From assembly GCF_963678545.1 (NCBI RefSeq), contig NZ_OY782870.1, forward strand, positions 682,001 through 746,000: a stretch of DNA of 64,000 bases, given 5' to 3'. The notes below the pieces were generated by a model that saw nothing but the letters and a program-made list of their open reading frames with translations, was not told where the DNA came from and ran no database searches. Both the position numbers and the translations under genes were made by a program. Shown in pieces: positions 25,185-33,773 of the stretch. How positions within the stretch are numbered: position 1 is the stretch's first letter; each line of letters opens with the position of its first letter. This DNA is from an uncultured Methanomethylovorans sp. GTDB taxonomy: Archaea; Halobacteriota; Methanosarcinia; Methanosarcinales; Methanosarcinaceae.

Positions 25185-26064
25185 GAGCCTATTTCAAAAC
25201 TTCACTCACACCTTTTTCCAACACAACAGGAAACATGCAATATCTAACAATCCTTTGAAAACCACATTAAGACGTTCATATCTACTTGCTAATTTTCTAA
25301 ATCCCATCTTCAACCATGCAAAGAATCGTTCTATAGTTCCTCTGTAATAATATGTTTCTTCATCAAATCGAGTAGGTCTTCCTCTTTTCTTTCTTTTACT
25401 GTTCCTTGTATTGATCGGTATGTTGCTTTTGATAGCTCTGGACCTTAAGTACTGCCTGATTTCTGTATCGTCGTACGCAGCGTCTGCCAGAACTTCAAGA
25501 GGTCTTGTCCTTGGTCTTCCATCGGTCTTAACCTTAATATCCTCCATAACTTCAATGAAGTGCTGTCTATCGTGCTCTTTTCCAGAAGATATTTGGATTG
25601 TAAGTGGAAAACCTTCACAACTTACACATGCATGGATCTTTATGCCTTTTCTTTTCTTGTGACCGTTGTACGAGGAGTCATCTCCCCTTTTTTAGTTTCG
25701 ATGAAACTGCTATCGATACACACTGTATCCAATGAGAACTTACCTTTCTGGTAAGCGGAATCCCGAAGGGATTCCATTATCTCGTTCCATATACCTTCCT
25801 CTGACCACCTTTTCAGCCTTCTCCAGGCAGTTGCCTGGGAACCATAAATAGCTGGCATATCTCCCCATCTGCAACCTGTTATCAGAACAAAGAGAATACC
25901 ATTGATGACCTTACGGTCATCAGCTCTCTTTCTTCCGGTAATTGGTTGTGGTGGCAAGTGTGGCTTTATAAACTTCCATTGATCATCAGAGAGTTCTCTG
26001 AATTCCATTCATATCCCCACAATAACATTCAGAGAAATAGTATTTATAGTTTTGATACAGGCTC
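25185..26064 (-). mobile_element. IS5-family insertion sequence (880 bp)
   Basis: Imperfect terminal inverted repeats GAGCCTATTTCAAAACT (25185-25201) and, inverted, GAGCCTGTATCAAAACT (26048-26064), 15 of 17 matching, bracket a two-frame transposase. Both flanks read TTTCTTT, a possible 7-bp target duplication, though the site is a low-complexity pyrimidine tract. Size, transposase type and A6G4 slip site fit the IS427-like group. It sits between the tetR operon promoter and an orphan gene and breaks no recognisable gene. Confidence 0.88.
25206..26008 (-). CDS. IS5-family DDE transposase, made by -1 frameshifting
   Basis: Two overlapping frames make one transposase. Frame 1 begins MEFRELSDDQWKFIKPHLPP and runs to a stop at 25640 (IS5 DUF4096-like N-terminus, then CIDSSF with the first Asp). 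The -1 frame continues GDDSSYNGHKKRKGIKIH, then LADAAYDD (second Asp) and the YYYRGTIERFFAWLK segment with the R-E-K signature (Glu). An AAAAAAGGGG run at 25693-25684 lies where the shift must occur. All catalytic residues are present, so the element may be active. A simple indel is the alternative. Confidence 0.85.
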
Positions 26065-26153
26065 TTTCTTTCATTGATTTTTACTTTATACAAAAAGTGA
26101 GTATTAGATACTCTTATCTGCTTTCAGTACCCATTTATAAGTGGGTGTTTGTA

Positions 26154-26558
26154 ATGGAACAAATAAAAATGTTCATGGATAAGTTGGATTGTAGAGACTT
26201 TAAGTCTTCAGATTTTGAGTTACTTATCAAGGAGCTTGTTCAAGATGCAAGACTTGGAAAGGCTAAGGTAGAAAAAGACGATATTCAATGGTTACACACA
26301 TATCAATTTGCCTTACAGCAATTTGAATTGAATCTTAAAATGGCTTCTTCCACAGCTCATCAGGGGGATTGGAGGGAAGTTGCCGAAGATATTTCCAAGG
26401 TGAAGCAAATGGTCGATGAGATGGAGCAGAAGAGGGTCATCTCTAATGTAGCTTGGAATGTGGGCGGATTGGCTCTATTTAGTATCCCCGATCCTGCTTA
26501 CTATAGGGAATATGTTTACCGCGCTATCATCACTCATGTCAAAAAGTTATATGTTTAA
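26154..26558 (+). CDS. hypothetical protein beside IS element
   Basis: 134 residues, mainly helical, acidic in the middle (EVAEDISKVKQMVDEMEQKR) with an aromatic C-terminal region (PAYYREYVYRAIITH). No domain is recognised. The ATG at 26154 has GGGTG about 8 nt upstream; extending further upstream would enter the pyrimidine-rich IS flank. It stands alone before the thermosome gene. Existence as a gene is supported mainly by length and start context. Confidence 0.5.
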   Translation: MEQIKMFMDKLDCRDFKSSDFELLIKELVQDARLGKAKVEKDDIQWLHTYQFALQQFELNLKMASSTAHQGDWREVAEDISKVKQMVDEMEQKRVISNVAWNVGGLALFSIPDPAYYREYVYRAIITHVKKLYV

Positions 26559-26756
26559 GCATGTTTGTCACTAAAATGGAGTTTTAATTTTATTCTCTTT
26601 TCCTCATATAATCTCCATTTTTCCTTTTATATCTCGCTGGTTATCTTTATATAGAACTGCTTGCATTTAGATTCAACTATCGAGTGTTGAACATCTTCGA
26701 TAAAGGCACTTCAATGTTCAAATTGATCGTTCAATTATTACTAGGAGGTTAATGAT

Positions 26757-28394
26757 TTGGCAGCACGAATGGCTGGACAACCAGCATACTATGCAGGTAA
26801 CAGGAATCAGAAGACAAGGGGTAGAGATGCTCTGAGCATCAATATCCTTGCAGGAAAGGCTGTGGCAAATGCAGTGAGGAGCACACTGGGCCCCAAAGGC
26901 ATGGACAAAATGCTTGTAGACTCATTGGGTGACATAGTTATCACCAATGACGGAGCCACCATTCTGAAGGAAATGGATATTGAGCACCCTGCTGCCAAGA
27001 TGGTAGTGGAAGTGTCCAAGACTCAGGATGATGAAGTGGGAGATGGAACTACCACTGCAGCGGTACTTACAGGGGAATTACTCTCAAAGGCAGAAGAATT
27101 GATCAACAAGGGAGTCCACCCCACTGTCATTACAAGTGGATACCGGCAAGCTGCTACAAAATGTGAAGAGATCCTGAATACTATCACTGTTGATGTTTCA
27201 CCTGAAGACAGAGTGGCATTAAAGAAGATCGCTTCCACTGCTCTTACAGGCAAAGGTGCAGGAGAGTACAAAGGTTTCCTTTCGGAGTTAGCTCTTGATG
27301 CAGTACTTTCTGTAGCAGAGAAGACAGATTCAGGCTACAAGGTCGATATTGAGGACATTACTATCGAGAAACGTGAAGGCGGGAGTATCAAGGACACTGA
27401 GCTGATCAAGGGACTTGTAATAGACAAGGACCGTGTTAGGCCCAATATGCCACAAAGGATCGACAACGCCAAGGTGATGTTGACAAGTTTCGCTATTGAG
27501 TTCAACAAGACCGAGAAAGATGCTGAGATCAAGATCACATCTCCTGAACAGATGCAGTTGTTCGTGGACCAGGAAGAGAGGATGATCAAGGCAAAGGTCG
27601 ATAACATCATCAAAACAGGTGCAACTGTGGTGTTCTGCCAGAAAGGTATCGATGACTTGGCCCAGTACTATCTTGAAAAGGCTGGTATCTATGCATGCAG
27701 AAGGATCAAGAAGAGCGATATGGAAAAGCTTGCCAGGGCAACAGGTGCTACTATTGTCCAAGATGACACTGAGATCCTCGTCGGGGACCTTGGTTATGCA
27801 GGCTATGTCGAAGAAAGAGAGGTCAAAGGTACCAAGATGACCTTTGTGATGGATTGTAAGAACACTAAGACCGCATCTCTTGTTCTTCACGGAGGAACTA
27901 CTCATATCGTAGATGGTGTAAAGCGTGCACTCAATGATGCATTAAGGGTTGTGGGTGTTTCCCTTGAAGATGGAAAGGTAGTAGTAGGCGGAGGCGCAAC
28001 TGAAGTAGAACTTGCACTGAAACTCAGGCAGTATGCATCAAGCCTTAAGGGCAGAGAACAGCTTGCAGTAAATGGATTTGCAGATGCATTGGAGATCATT
28101 CCGCAAACCCTTGCAGAAAATGGTGGACTTGACCCCATAGATATACTTGTTGAGATGCGTTCCCAGCACGAGAAGGGTAACAAGAGGGCTGGTGTGAACG
28201 TATTTACCGGCAAAGTCGTTGATATGTGGGAAGAGAACGTCATTGAGCCACTGAGGGTAAAGACCCAGGCCATAAACTCAGCTACTGAAGCTGCTGTTAT
28301 GATCCTTAGGATCGATGATATCGTTGCATCTTCCGGCAAGAGTAAGTTAGGCGCAGGAGGCATGCCAGCTCCTGGTGCAGAAATGGGCGAGTAA
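26757..28394 (+). CDS. thermosome subunit (group II chaperonin)
   Basis: 545 residues; ATP-driven folding cage of two stacked rings. Seen: [70 protein letters not shown] (nucleotide site), the apical region, and [13 protein letters not shown]; it ends in a Gly/Met/Pro-rich tail. TTG start with GGAGGT 7 nt upstream. TATA-like TTTATATA lies about 110 bp upstream. Further thermosome subunits are expected elsewhere in the genome. Confidence 0.97.
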   Translation: MAARMAGQPAYYAGNRNQKTRGRDALSINILAGKAVANAVRSTLGPKGMDKMLVDSLGDIVITNDGATILKEMDIEHPAAKMVVEVSKTQDDEVGDGTTTAAVLTGELLSKAEELINKGVHPTVITSGYRQAATKCEEILNTITVDVSPEDRVALKKIASTALTGKGAGEYKGFLSELALDAVLSVAEKTDSGYKVDIEDITIEKREGGSIKDTELIKGLVIDKDRVRPNMPQRIDNAKVMLTSFAIEFNKTEKDAEIKITSPEQMQLFVDQEERMIKAKVDNIIKTGATVVFCQKGIDDLAQYYLEKAGIYACRRIKKSDMEKLARATGATIVQDDTEILVGDLGYAGYVEEREVKGTKMTFVMDCKNTKTASLVLHGGTTHIVDGVKRALNDALRVVGVSLEDGKVVVGGGATEVELALKLRQYASSLKGREQLAVNGFADALEIIPQTLAENGGLDPIDILVEMRSQHEKGNKRAGVNVFTGKVVDMWEENVIEPLRVKTQAINSATEAAVMILRIDDIVASSGKSKLGAGGMPAPGAEMGE

Positions 28395-28412
28395 GGCCCT
28401 TTCTCATTTTTT
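28385..28412 (+). terminator. terminator of thermosome gene
   Basis: GGGC-GAGTAAG-GCCC overlapping the stop codon, followed by TTTCTCA and seven Ts. Confidence 0.6.
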
Positions 28413-28474
28413 TATTATCTTCTATTGTAGTCGAATTCATTTCGGCTTTTTTTAAGTTCATCCCAAATGATAAT

Positions 28475-28518
28475 GTTTAAATCTATTGTAAACCTGTTTT
28501 CATATCATGGTTTACAAT
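28475..28518 (+). promoter_or_regulatory. bioY promoter with consensus BirA operator
   Basis: TTGTAAACC-N14-GGTTTACAA, with one further matching base pair outside (28485-28494 and 28509-28518), equals the biotin repressor signal described for bacteria and some archaea. A TATA-like GTTTAAAT lies at about 28475-28482, predicting a start at the bioY ATG (28507). The right half-site is thus codons 1-4 of bioY, and the mRNA is probably leaderless. Confidence 0.85.
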
Positions 28519-29061
28519 CCCTCTTCAGATACTGGAAGTTCTACAACAGACCTGAAAAAAATGGTATTTGCTGCCCTATTTTCTTCTCTTACAGCAGTAG
28601 GTGCATATGTGAAGATTCCTCTTCCTATCACGCCTGTTCCGGTGACAATGCAGGTATTTTTTGTATTGCTTGCCGGTTGTATTCTGGGTAGCCGATGGGG
28701 AACTATCAGTATGATAGTGTATCTTTTGCTCGGAATAGTGGGATTTCCTGTATTCTCTGGAGGATCTTCTGGATTGGGAGTACTTTTTGGTCCAACCGGT
28801 GGCTATCTTATAGGCTTCATATTTGCAGCATTTGTAACCGGCAAGTTCTCAGAAACAATATCTCATCGTTCTTTACTGAAAAATAGTCTGCATATGATCG
28901 TTGGCTTGTGTATCATTTATATTTTCGGTGCCTTTCGGCTTATGCAAGTAGCTGATCTCACATTCCAGCAAACGATGGTTGCAGGAGTATTACCTTTCAT
29001 TATAGGCGATCTGATCACATTGCTAATTGCTGCATTCATAGCTACACGGTACGAGGTATAA
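28507..29061 (+). CDS. bioY: biotin ECF transporter S component BioY
   Basis: 184 residues with six predicted membrane helices, the substrate-binding S unit for biotin. Seen: FSSLTAVGAYVKIPLPITPVPVTMQVFFVLLAG, GSRWGTISMIVYLLLGIVGFPVFSGG, and FGPTGGYLIGFIFAAF, all BioY hallmarks. Genes for two ATPases and the T protein follow with 4-bp or overlapping junctions, giving a complete dedicated biotin transporter. Expression is expected to drop when biotin is plentiful, via BirA at the overlapping operator; the repressor gene is not in the window. Confidence 0.96.
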   Translation: MVYNPSSDTGSSTTDLKKMVFAALFSSLTAVGAYVKIPLPITPVPVTMQVFFVLLAGCILGSRWGTISMIVYLLLGIVGFPVFSGGSSGLGVLFGPTGGYLIGFIFAAFVTGKFSETISHRSLLKNSLHMIVGLCIIYIFGAFRLMQVADLTFQQTMVAGVLPFIIGDLITLLIAAFIATRYEV

Positions 29062-29065
29062 GCAC

Positions 29066-29881
29066 GTGATATCCATTGAGGATCTTTCATACAGCTATCC
29101 AGATGGAACAAATGTACTTGATTCCATAGATTTGGAGCTAGAAACGGGTGAATTCGTTGTTTTAGTGGGTCCCAATGGTTGCGGTAAATCCACTCTTTCA
29201 AGGCACTTGAACGGCCTCTTAAGACCCACTGCTGGTTCTGTAAAAGTAATGGGGATGGATACTAGAGATCCTTCTTCCCTCTGGAGAATAAGGCAGGCTG
29301 TAGGAATGGTATTCCAGGACCCTAATGTGCAGTTTATTGGGAGCACTTTGGAAGAAGATATAGCTTTTGGATTAGAGAACTTAGCCCTCCCAGCTGCTGA
29401 TATCAAAAGGTTAGTTTCAGAGGCATTGGAAATCACTGGTATGGATAAGTACAGACATATTTCTCCAAGTTCTTTAAGCGGTGGCCAGAAACAGAAAGCA
29501 GCCATAGCGGGATCACTGGCAATGGGTTCTAAATTCCTGGTACTGGATGAAGTGAGTTCTATGCTGGACCTACGATCATGTGCAGAAGTGCTCAATATGG
29601 TTATTTCTCTTAAGAACAAAGGAATTGGCTTGCTTTACATCACCCACCGGCCAGAAGAAATTATTATCGCAGATCGTATTCTGGTGATGGATCAGGGCAG
29701 AATAGTAGCTGATGGAATGCCACTTTCCGTTATCAGAGAACTCGGTTTAGACCATGATCTGTTCGAGCTGCCCCCTTTACTGGAGCTTGCACTGAAGCTT
29801 GAAGATGTTGGTGTCATCCACCTGAATGGTCCTCTATTGTCTCCACTTACATTAGCGGAGGAAATATGCCGATCATTGTAG
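29066..29881 (+). CDS. ecfA1: ECF transporter ATPase (EcfA)
   Basis: 271 residues. Seen: Walker A GPNGCGKST, Q-loop FQDPNVQFIGSTLEEDIAFGLEN (ECF-type), signature LSGGQKQKAAIAGSLA, Walker B LVLDEVSSMLD and H-loop THRPEE. GTG start 4 bp after bioY with GAGGT upstream. With the second ATPase it forms the EcfA heterodimer; the A1/A2 naming is by position. Confidence 0.92.
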   Translation: MISIEDLSYSYPDGTNVLDSIDLELETGEFVVLVGPNGCGKSTLSRHLNGLLRPTAGSVKVMGMDTRDPSSLWRIRQAVGMVFQDPNVQFIGSTLEEDIAFGLENLALPAADIKRLVSEALEITGMDKYRHISPSSLSGGQKQKAAIAGSLAMGSKFLVLDEVSSMLDLRSCAEVLNMVISLKNKGIGLLYITHRPEEIIIADRILVMDQGRIVADGMPLSVIRELGLDHDLFELPPLLELALKLEDVGVIHLNGPLLSPLTLAEEICRSL

Positions 29882-30693
29882 ACAATGTCAGGTTCTCTTA
29901 TGCAAGAAATACCCAGTTCGAGTCAATGGTGCTTGAAAGAATTAATATGACGGTAGAAGATAATGAATTTCTTGTCATCATGGGCGAGATAGGTTCAGGA
30001 AAATCTACTCTTATAAAACATTTTAATGGTCTTTTAAAGCCCCTTTCTGGAAAAGTAACTGTGGATGGATTCAATGCTACATCTTTCCATGCCAGAAAGC
30101 TTGTAAGCATGCTTTTTCAATTTCCTCAACAGCAACTTTTTGGACGGACGGTGTTTGAAGATGTCGCTTTTGCACCATTGAATTTTGGAGTATCCGGTCA
30201 AGAACTGCGCTCAAAGGTGAGAGAGTCCTTAATAATGGTAGGGTTGGACGAGAATATCGCTTCAAAATCGCCTTTCAGTTTAAGTAATGGGCATATGCGA
30301 TTGGTGGCTCTTGCCGGTATCATTGCTGCAAGCCCTAAATATCTAGTTCTTGATGAACCTTTCACAGGGCTTGATCCTAAAAGCAGAAAAGAGTTATCCA
30401 AGGCATTGGAACAGGTTCGTGCTACCGGTGTCACCGTCGTGGTAGTAACCCACAATATACATCATATATTGCCCCTGGCCACAAGGGTGTTTTCCATGGA
30501 GAGTGGAAAGCTGAGATTTACGGGTACTCCTGAAGAATACTTCTTATCAACACCTTCACAGATTCAGGATATTCCTTTGTTGATGGGGGAGCTGCGTAAA
30601 TGCGGGTTAGAGGTGAATGATGGCATCTTCAATGTAGAAGAAGCATTCAAGGAAATAATACGTATCAAAAGGACGAGTGCAGCACATGAATGA
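29866..30693 (+). CDS. ecfA2: ECF transporter ATPase (EcfA), divergent signature motif
   Basis: 275 residues. Walker A GEIGSGKST, Q-loop FQFPQQQLFGRTVFEDVAFAPLNFG, Walker B LVLDEPFTGLDP and VVVVTHNIHHI are intact. The signature reads LSNGHMRLVALAG (about 140-152) instead of LSGGQxRRVAxA, a clear departure, so one of the two composite ATP sites may be weak or the pair functionally asymmetric. The start overlaps the end of ecfA1 by 16 bp with GGAGG 5 nt upstream, indicating coupling. Confidence 0.9.
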   Translation: MPIIVDNVRFSYARNTQFESMVLERINMTVEDNEFLVIMGEIGSGKSTLIKHFNGLLKPLSGKVTVDGFNATSFHARKLVSMLFQFPQQQLFGRTVFEDVAFAPLNFGVSGQELRSKVRESLIMVGLDENIASKSPFSLSNGHMRLVALAGIIAASPKYLVLDEPFTGLDPKSRKELSKALEQVRATGVTVVVVTHNIHHILPLATRVFSMESGKLRFTGTPEEYFLSTPSQIQDIPLLMGELRKCGLEVNDGIFNVEEAFKEIIRIKRTSAAHE

Positions 30694-31459
30694 ACTGTTC
30701 CTTTCCTATCTGCCGGGAAAATCTATTCTTCATAGGTTGGACCCTCGCACAAAACTGATTTCAGTAATGCTGCTAAGTATTGTTGTGCTGAGGGCATCTA
30801 CTTTTAAGACTATAGGTTTGCTCTTTTGTATCTTTTTTACACTCTCACTGCTTACAAGATTGGGTATAAGGCATCATCTTAACTCTCTTCGTCCTATGTT
30901 ATTGTTCTTCATCTTCATTTTCGCAGTACAGGCCATGTCCTCAGGGGGAAAGGACCTGGTTTCTATAGGGCCAGTGGCTATAAGTTATGAAGGAATATGG
31001 AAAGGAGGGCTTGTTATTTCTAGATTCGTTCTCCTTGTTCTCTTTGCTTCGTTACTTCTTTCAACAACACGTCCTGCTCTTCTGACTCTGGGAATAGAAA
31101 GGATGCTGCGCCCACTGCCTCTTTCCCTTCTGGGTATATCTTCTTATGATCTTGCTATAATGATGTCGATATCTATGCGTTTTGTACCCCTTATGTATGG
31201 GAACTTGTCACAAATATTGCAAGCACAGTTTTCCAGAGGCATGGATCTGAATCGACACCCCCTTAGGGGGTTTTCTTCAATGGCTGTACCAATGATCCAC
31301 GGCACCATGCGTATGGCAGAGGATCTGGCAATGGCTATGGAAAGCCGCTGTTACCAAGGTGTCCACAGAACTTCCATGTTCGAGTTGAAGATGCACAAAG
31401 CAGATTGTTTTTCTCTATTCATTGTGACGTGTATGGTTATCTTTTTATTCAGTTTCTAG
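30686..31459 (+). CDS. ecfT: ECF transporter T component (EcfT)
   Basis: 257 residues with about five membrane helices. Seen: LPGKSILHRLDPRTKLISVM, typical of the family N-terminus, and the coupling-helix motif near the C-terminus (AQFSRGMDLNRHPLRG, with the A-R-G pattern). Connects the two ATPases to BioY. ATG at 30686 overlaps the ecfA2 stop (ATGAATGA); a GTG at 30677 is an alternative. Last gene of the bioY-ecfAAT unit. Confidence 0.9.
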   Translation: MNELFLSYLPGKSILHRLDPRTKLISVMLLSIVVLRASTFKTIGLLFCIFFTLSLLTRLGIRHHLNSLRPMLLFFIFIFAVQAMSSGGKDLVSIGPVAISYEGIWKGGLVISRFVLLVLFASLLLSTTRPALLTLGIERMLRPLPLSLLGISSYDLAIMMSISMRFVPLMYGNLSQILQAQFSRGMDLNRHPLRGFSSMAVPMIHGTMRMAEDLAMAMESRCYQGVHRTSMFELKMHKADCFSLFIVTCMVIFLFSF

Positions 31460-31474
31460 GTCGAACGGTTAATT

Positions 31475-31494
31475 ATATGAATGATTGTTCATAT
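31475..31494 (+). promoter_or_regulatory. ArsR-type operator at the metalloregulator promoter
   Basis: ATATGAA-TGATTG-TTCATAT is a perfect 7-6-7 inverted repeat resembling ArsR/SmtB sites with TGAA/TTCA half sites. It overlaps the TATA-like AATTATAT, so binding would block the promoter of the regulator and permease genes. Confidence 0.6.
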
Positions 31495-31504
31495 GTTCAT
31501 GTAC

Positions 31505-31849
31505 ATGTCCCACTCATGTATGGATGATGCAGCCATTAAAACCATGACCAATGCTCTTCCCTCTGAACAAGTGATAAACCGTATCTGTCAGATATTCGGA
31601 GCATTGCAATGCACAACTCGTCTGCAAATTCTCTTACTCTTGCAGCATGGCCCTCTTTGTGTGACTGATATTGAAAATGTCCTGGGTCAATCCCAGTCTG
31701 CTATTTCCCATAGTTTGCGCACCTTACGACAGCTAGACCTCGTAAGGACCAAAAGAGAAGGCCGTTTTACTGTATATCATCTGGCAGATGAGCACGTAAA
31801 CGTACTGATTGATATGTGCCAGCAACACGCAAAGGAGATGGAAAACTGA
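31505..31849 (+). CDS. ArsR/SmtB-family metalloregulator
   Basis: About 114 residues. Winged helix with TRLQILLLLQHGPLCVTDIENVLGQSQSAISHSLRTLRQLDLVRTKREGR in outline: the recognition helix (QSQSAISHSLRTL) and the metal-site helix LCVTDI, carrying one Cys of the ELCxCD motif of arsenic sensors. His- and Cys-containing SHSCMDD at the N-terminus and CQQHAKE at the C-terminus may supply ligands. Start uncertain among clustered ATGs (31481, 31493, 31499, 31505, 31520); 31505 suits a near-leaderless mRNA given the TATA position. It overlaps the permease gene, which it likely controls. Confidence 0.85.
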   Translation: MSHSCMDDAAIKTMTNALPSEQVINRICQIFGALQCTTRLQILLLLQHGPLCVTDIENVLGQSQSAISHSLRTLRQLDLVRTKREGRFTVYHLADEHVNVLIDMCQQHAKEMEN

Positions 31850-32943
31850 TATCTGAAATATCTGTAATATCTATCCTGTATGGCATTTTATTTGAATCCT
31901 GGTCGCTTTTCCTAGAAATGTCTCCTTATCTTTTTATGGGGTTTTTGATCGCAGGGATACTTCATGTGCTAGTGCCGGATGAGAAAATACTCTCATATCT
32001 TGGGGAATCAGCAGGAAAGGTAAGGTCTGTGATCAATGCTTCTCTTATGGGCTTGCCGCTGCCACTATGTTCGTGTGGTGTGGTACCTACAGCTCTGTCT
32101 CTGAAGAAAAGGGGTGCTACAAAAGGGGCTGCACTTTCATTTATGATTTCAACACCAGAAACAGGAGTTGACTCCATTGCAATTACCTATGCTCTGCTGG
32201 ATCCAATCATGACAGTATTCAGGCCGCTTGCTACATTGTTTACAGCTATTGCAGCAGGCATAATCGAAAACTTTTCATCGGCAAATGAGAAGAAATCTCT
32301 CTTAAGCACGCCCCTTGTTATGATGCATGCTTCTGCTACCCCAGGGTGTGGCTGTTCCTGTTCAGATGGAGCATGCTCTTCCAATGGTAATGCTAATGCA
32401 GCTTCCAGGATAGCTGCTGGTATAAGATATGCATTTGTAGACCTTCTTGGAGATATTTCAAAATGGCTCATTATAGGAACCCTGCTTGCGGGTGTTATTG
32501 CGTACTTAATACCTGAAGAGGTCATTAGCTCCTATCTGGGAGGTGGCATTTTTTCGATGTTGATTATGCTCCTCATAGGGATTCCTCTGTATATTTGTGC
32601 CACTACCTCCACACCCCTTGCTGCAGCATTAGTTGCAAAAGGTATGAGTCCTGGAACAGCTTTTGTATTCCTCCTTGCAGGCCCGGCGACAAACGCTGCA
32701 ACTATTAGCATGGTAATGAAGTTTCTCGGCAAGAAGACTGCAATGGTCTATGTTGGTACGATAGCAGTATGTTCCATAGGCTTTGGATTGCTTCTGGATT
32801 TCATCTATATGAGCCTTGGAGTTAAAGCAGCTGCTGTTGTAGGAACTGGTGGGGATATTGTACCCGCTTCCATCCAGCTTGCCTTTGCACTTGTGCTAAT
32901 GCCTCTTATGGCCTATGGGCTGATTAGAAAAAAGTGCAATTGA
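31816..32943 (+). CDS. SO_0444-family Cu/Zn efflux-type permease
   Basis: About 365-375 residues with 8-10 membrane helices, COG0701-type permease. Seen: MSPYLFMGFLIAGILH, the conserved GLPLPLCSCGVVPTAL with CSCG, a Cys-rich cytoplasmic loop PGCGCSCSDGACSS, then a second half with CATTSTPLAAALVAKG. Likely exports a soft metal or metalloid. Family starts usually lie near FESWSLFLEM; here AAGGAG stands 8 nt before CTG at 31846 (overlapping the arsR stop), while the only standard start is GTG at 31816 without a good site. Start therefore unsettled. Confidence 0.85.
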   Translation: MPATRKGDGKLISEISVISILYGILFESWSLFLEMSPYLFMGFLIAGILHVLVPDEKILSYLGESAGKVRSVINASLMGLPLPLCSCGVVPTALSLKKRGATKGAALSFMISTPETGVDSIAITYALLDPIMTVFRPLATLFTAIAAGIIENFSSANEKKSLLSTPLVMMHASATPGCGCSCSDGACSSNGNANAASRIAAGIRYAFVDLLGDISKWLIIGTLLAGVIAYLIPEEVISSYLGGGIFSMLIMLLIGIPLYICATTSTPLAAALVAKGMSPGTAFVFLLAGPATNAATISMVMKFLGKKTAMVYVGTIAVCSIGFGLLLDFIYMSLGVKAAAVVGTGGDIVPASIQLAFALVLMPLMAYGLIRKKCN

Positions 32944-32992
32944 TCTATATATATTGATTTTTAAAGGGAAATGGAGGTTGAGGGTAAAGGTT

Positions 32993-33541
32993 TTAATCTT
33001 TCTTCATTGCCGTTTTCCCAATGAGGACTTCAGTAGACTTAATGACTGCAAAAACCTCGTCACCTTCTTTTAGATCAAGTTTTTCCACTGCCTCACTGGT
33101 GATAAGTGAACTTAGAAACGCAGCTTCTATGGACAATTTAACCCTGGAAGCTATATCGCCTTTTTCTACTTCTATCACTTTTGCAGGTATCCTGTTGCGT
33201 GCGGAAATATGCAGTCCGAGGTGTTCCCTATAAGTCTCATCATGCATTGTGTCAGTGAGCAACTGTTTGCTCATATCGTATTCTCTTATAAGTTTACGGC
33301 CAGCATCAGTGAGAAAAGTTCCTTGTTTCTTTCCTCCTCTTATCGTTACTACAATATCTTCACCTAAGCGTTCGCTCATCTTATTGAGCACGAGCCATGC
33401 GTGTTTATAGGAAACCCCTACTTTTATGCAGGCTTTGCGCAGTGACCCCTCTTCATCTATAGCCTTGAGAAGAGCAACTTTGCCTTCTCCTATTACGGGT
33501 TTTCCATCTTCTGTAATCCATACTTTTGCTTTTGTTTCCAT
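32993..33541 (-). CDS. modE: ModE-type molybdate-responsive regulator
   Basis: 182 residues: N-terminal LysR-like winged helix (KVWITEDGKPVIGEGKVALLKAIDEEGSLRKACIKVGVSYKHAW) and a C-terminal single TOBE/molbindin domain (ARNRIPAKVIEVEKGDIASRVKLSI...FAVIKSTEVLIGK) that binds oxyanion. Bacterial ModE has two TOBE domains. It probably regulates the nearby mop and modABC genes. ATG at 33541 follows GAGAGAT; a start at 33568 would overlap the preceding HTH gene. Confidence 0.88.
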   Translation of the reverse strand: METKAKVWITEDGKPVIGEGKVALLKAIDEEGSLRKACIKVGVSYKHAWLVLNKMSERLGEDIVVTIRGGKKQGTFLTDAGRKLIREYDMSKQLLTDTMHDETYREHLGLHISARNRIPAKVIEVEKGDIASRVKLSIEAAFLSSLITSEAVEKLDLKEGDEVFAVIKSTEVLIGKTAMKKD

Positions 33542-33551
33542 ATCTCTCGTT

Positions 33552-33755
33552 TTAGAGGTCATTGTCATCGAATATAAAAAGTTCGTCTAACGTAGAGTTC
33601 AAACACTTTGCTACCTTGTAGGCAAGTTTCAGAGATGGATTATATTTCCCTTTTTCCAGAAAACCTATTGTCTCTCTGCGTACCCCTACTTTTTGTGCCA
33701 GATCTTCCTGTGTAAGGTTATATCGTGCTCTGAACTCTTTGATCCTTGTCTGCAT
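33552..33755 (-). CDS. small XRE-family HTH regulator
   Basis: 67 residues forming one lambda-repressor-type [41 protein letters not shown], then [17 protein letters not shown]. Such small YozG-like regulators typically pair with a DUF2178 membrane protein, as seen directly upstream here. Regulatory target unknown, perhaps its own operon. Confidence 0.85.
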   Translation of the reverse strand: MQTRIKEFRARYNLTQEDLAQKVGVRRETIGFLEKGKYNPSLKLAYKVAKCLNSTLDELFIFDDNDL

Positions 33756-33773
33756 TCAGCACCTCATATATAA

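Noticed and set aside
27330..27905. 191-codon antisense frame in the thermosome gene
   Set aside because: A shadow frame of a highly biased coding sequence; the same holds for long antisense frames in acs (8789-9391) and moeA (17446-18060).
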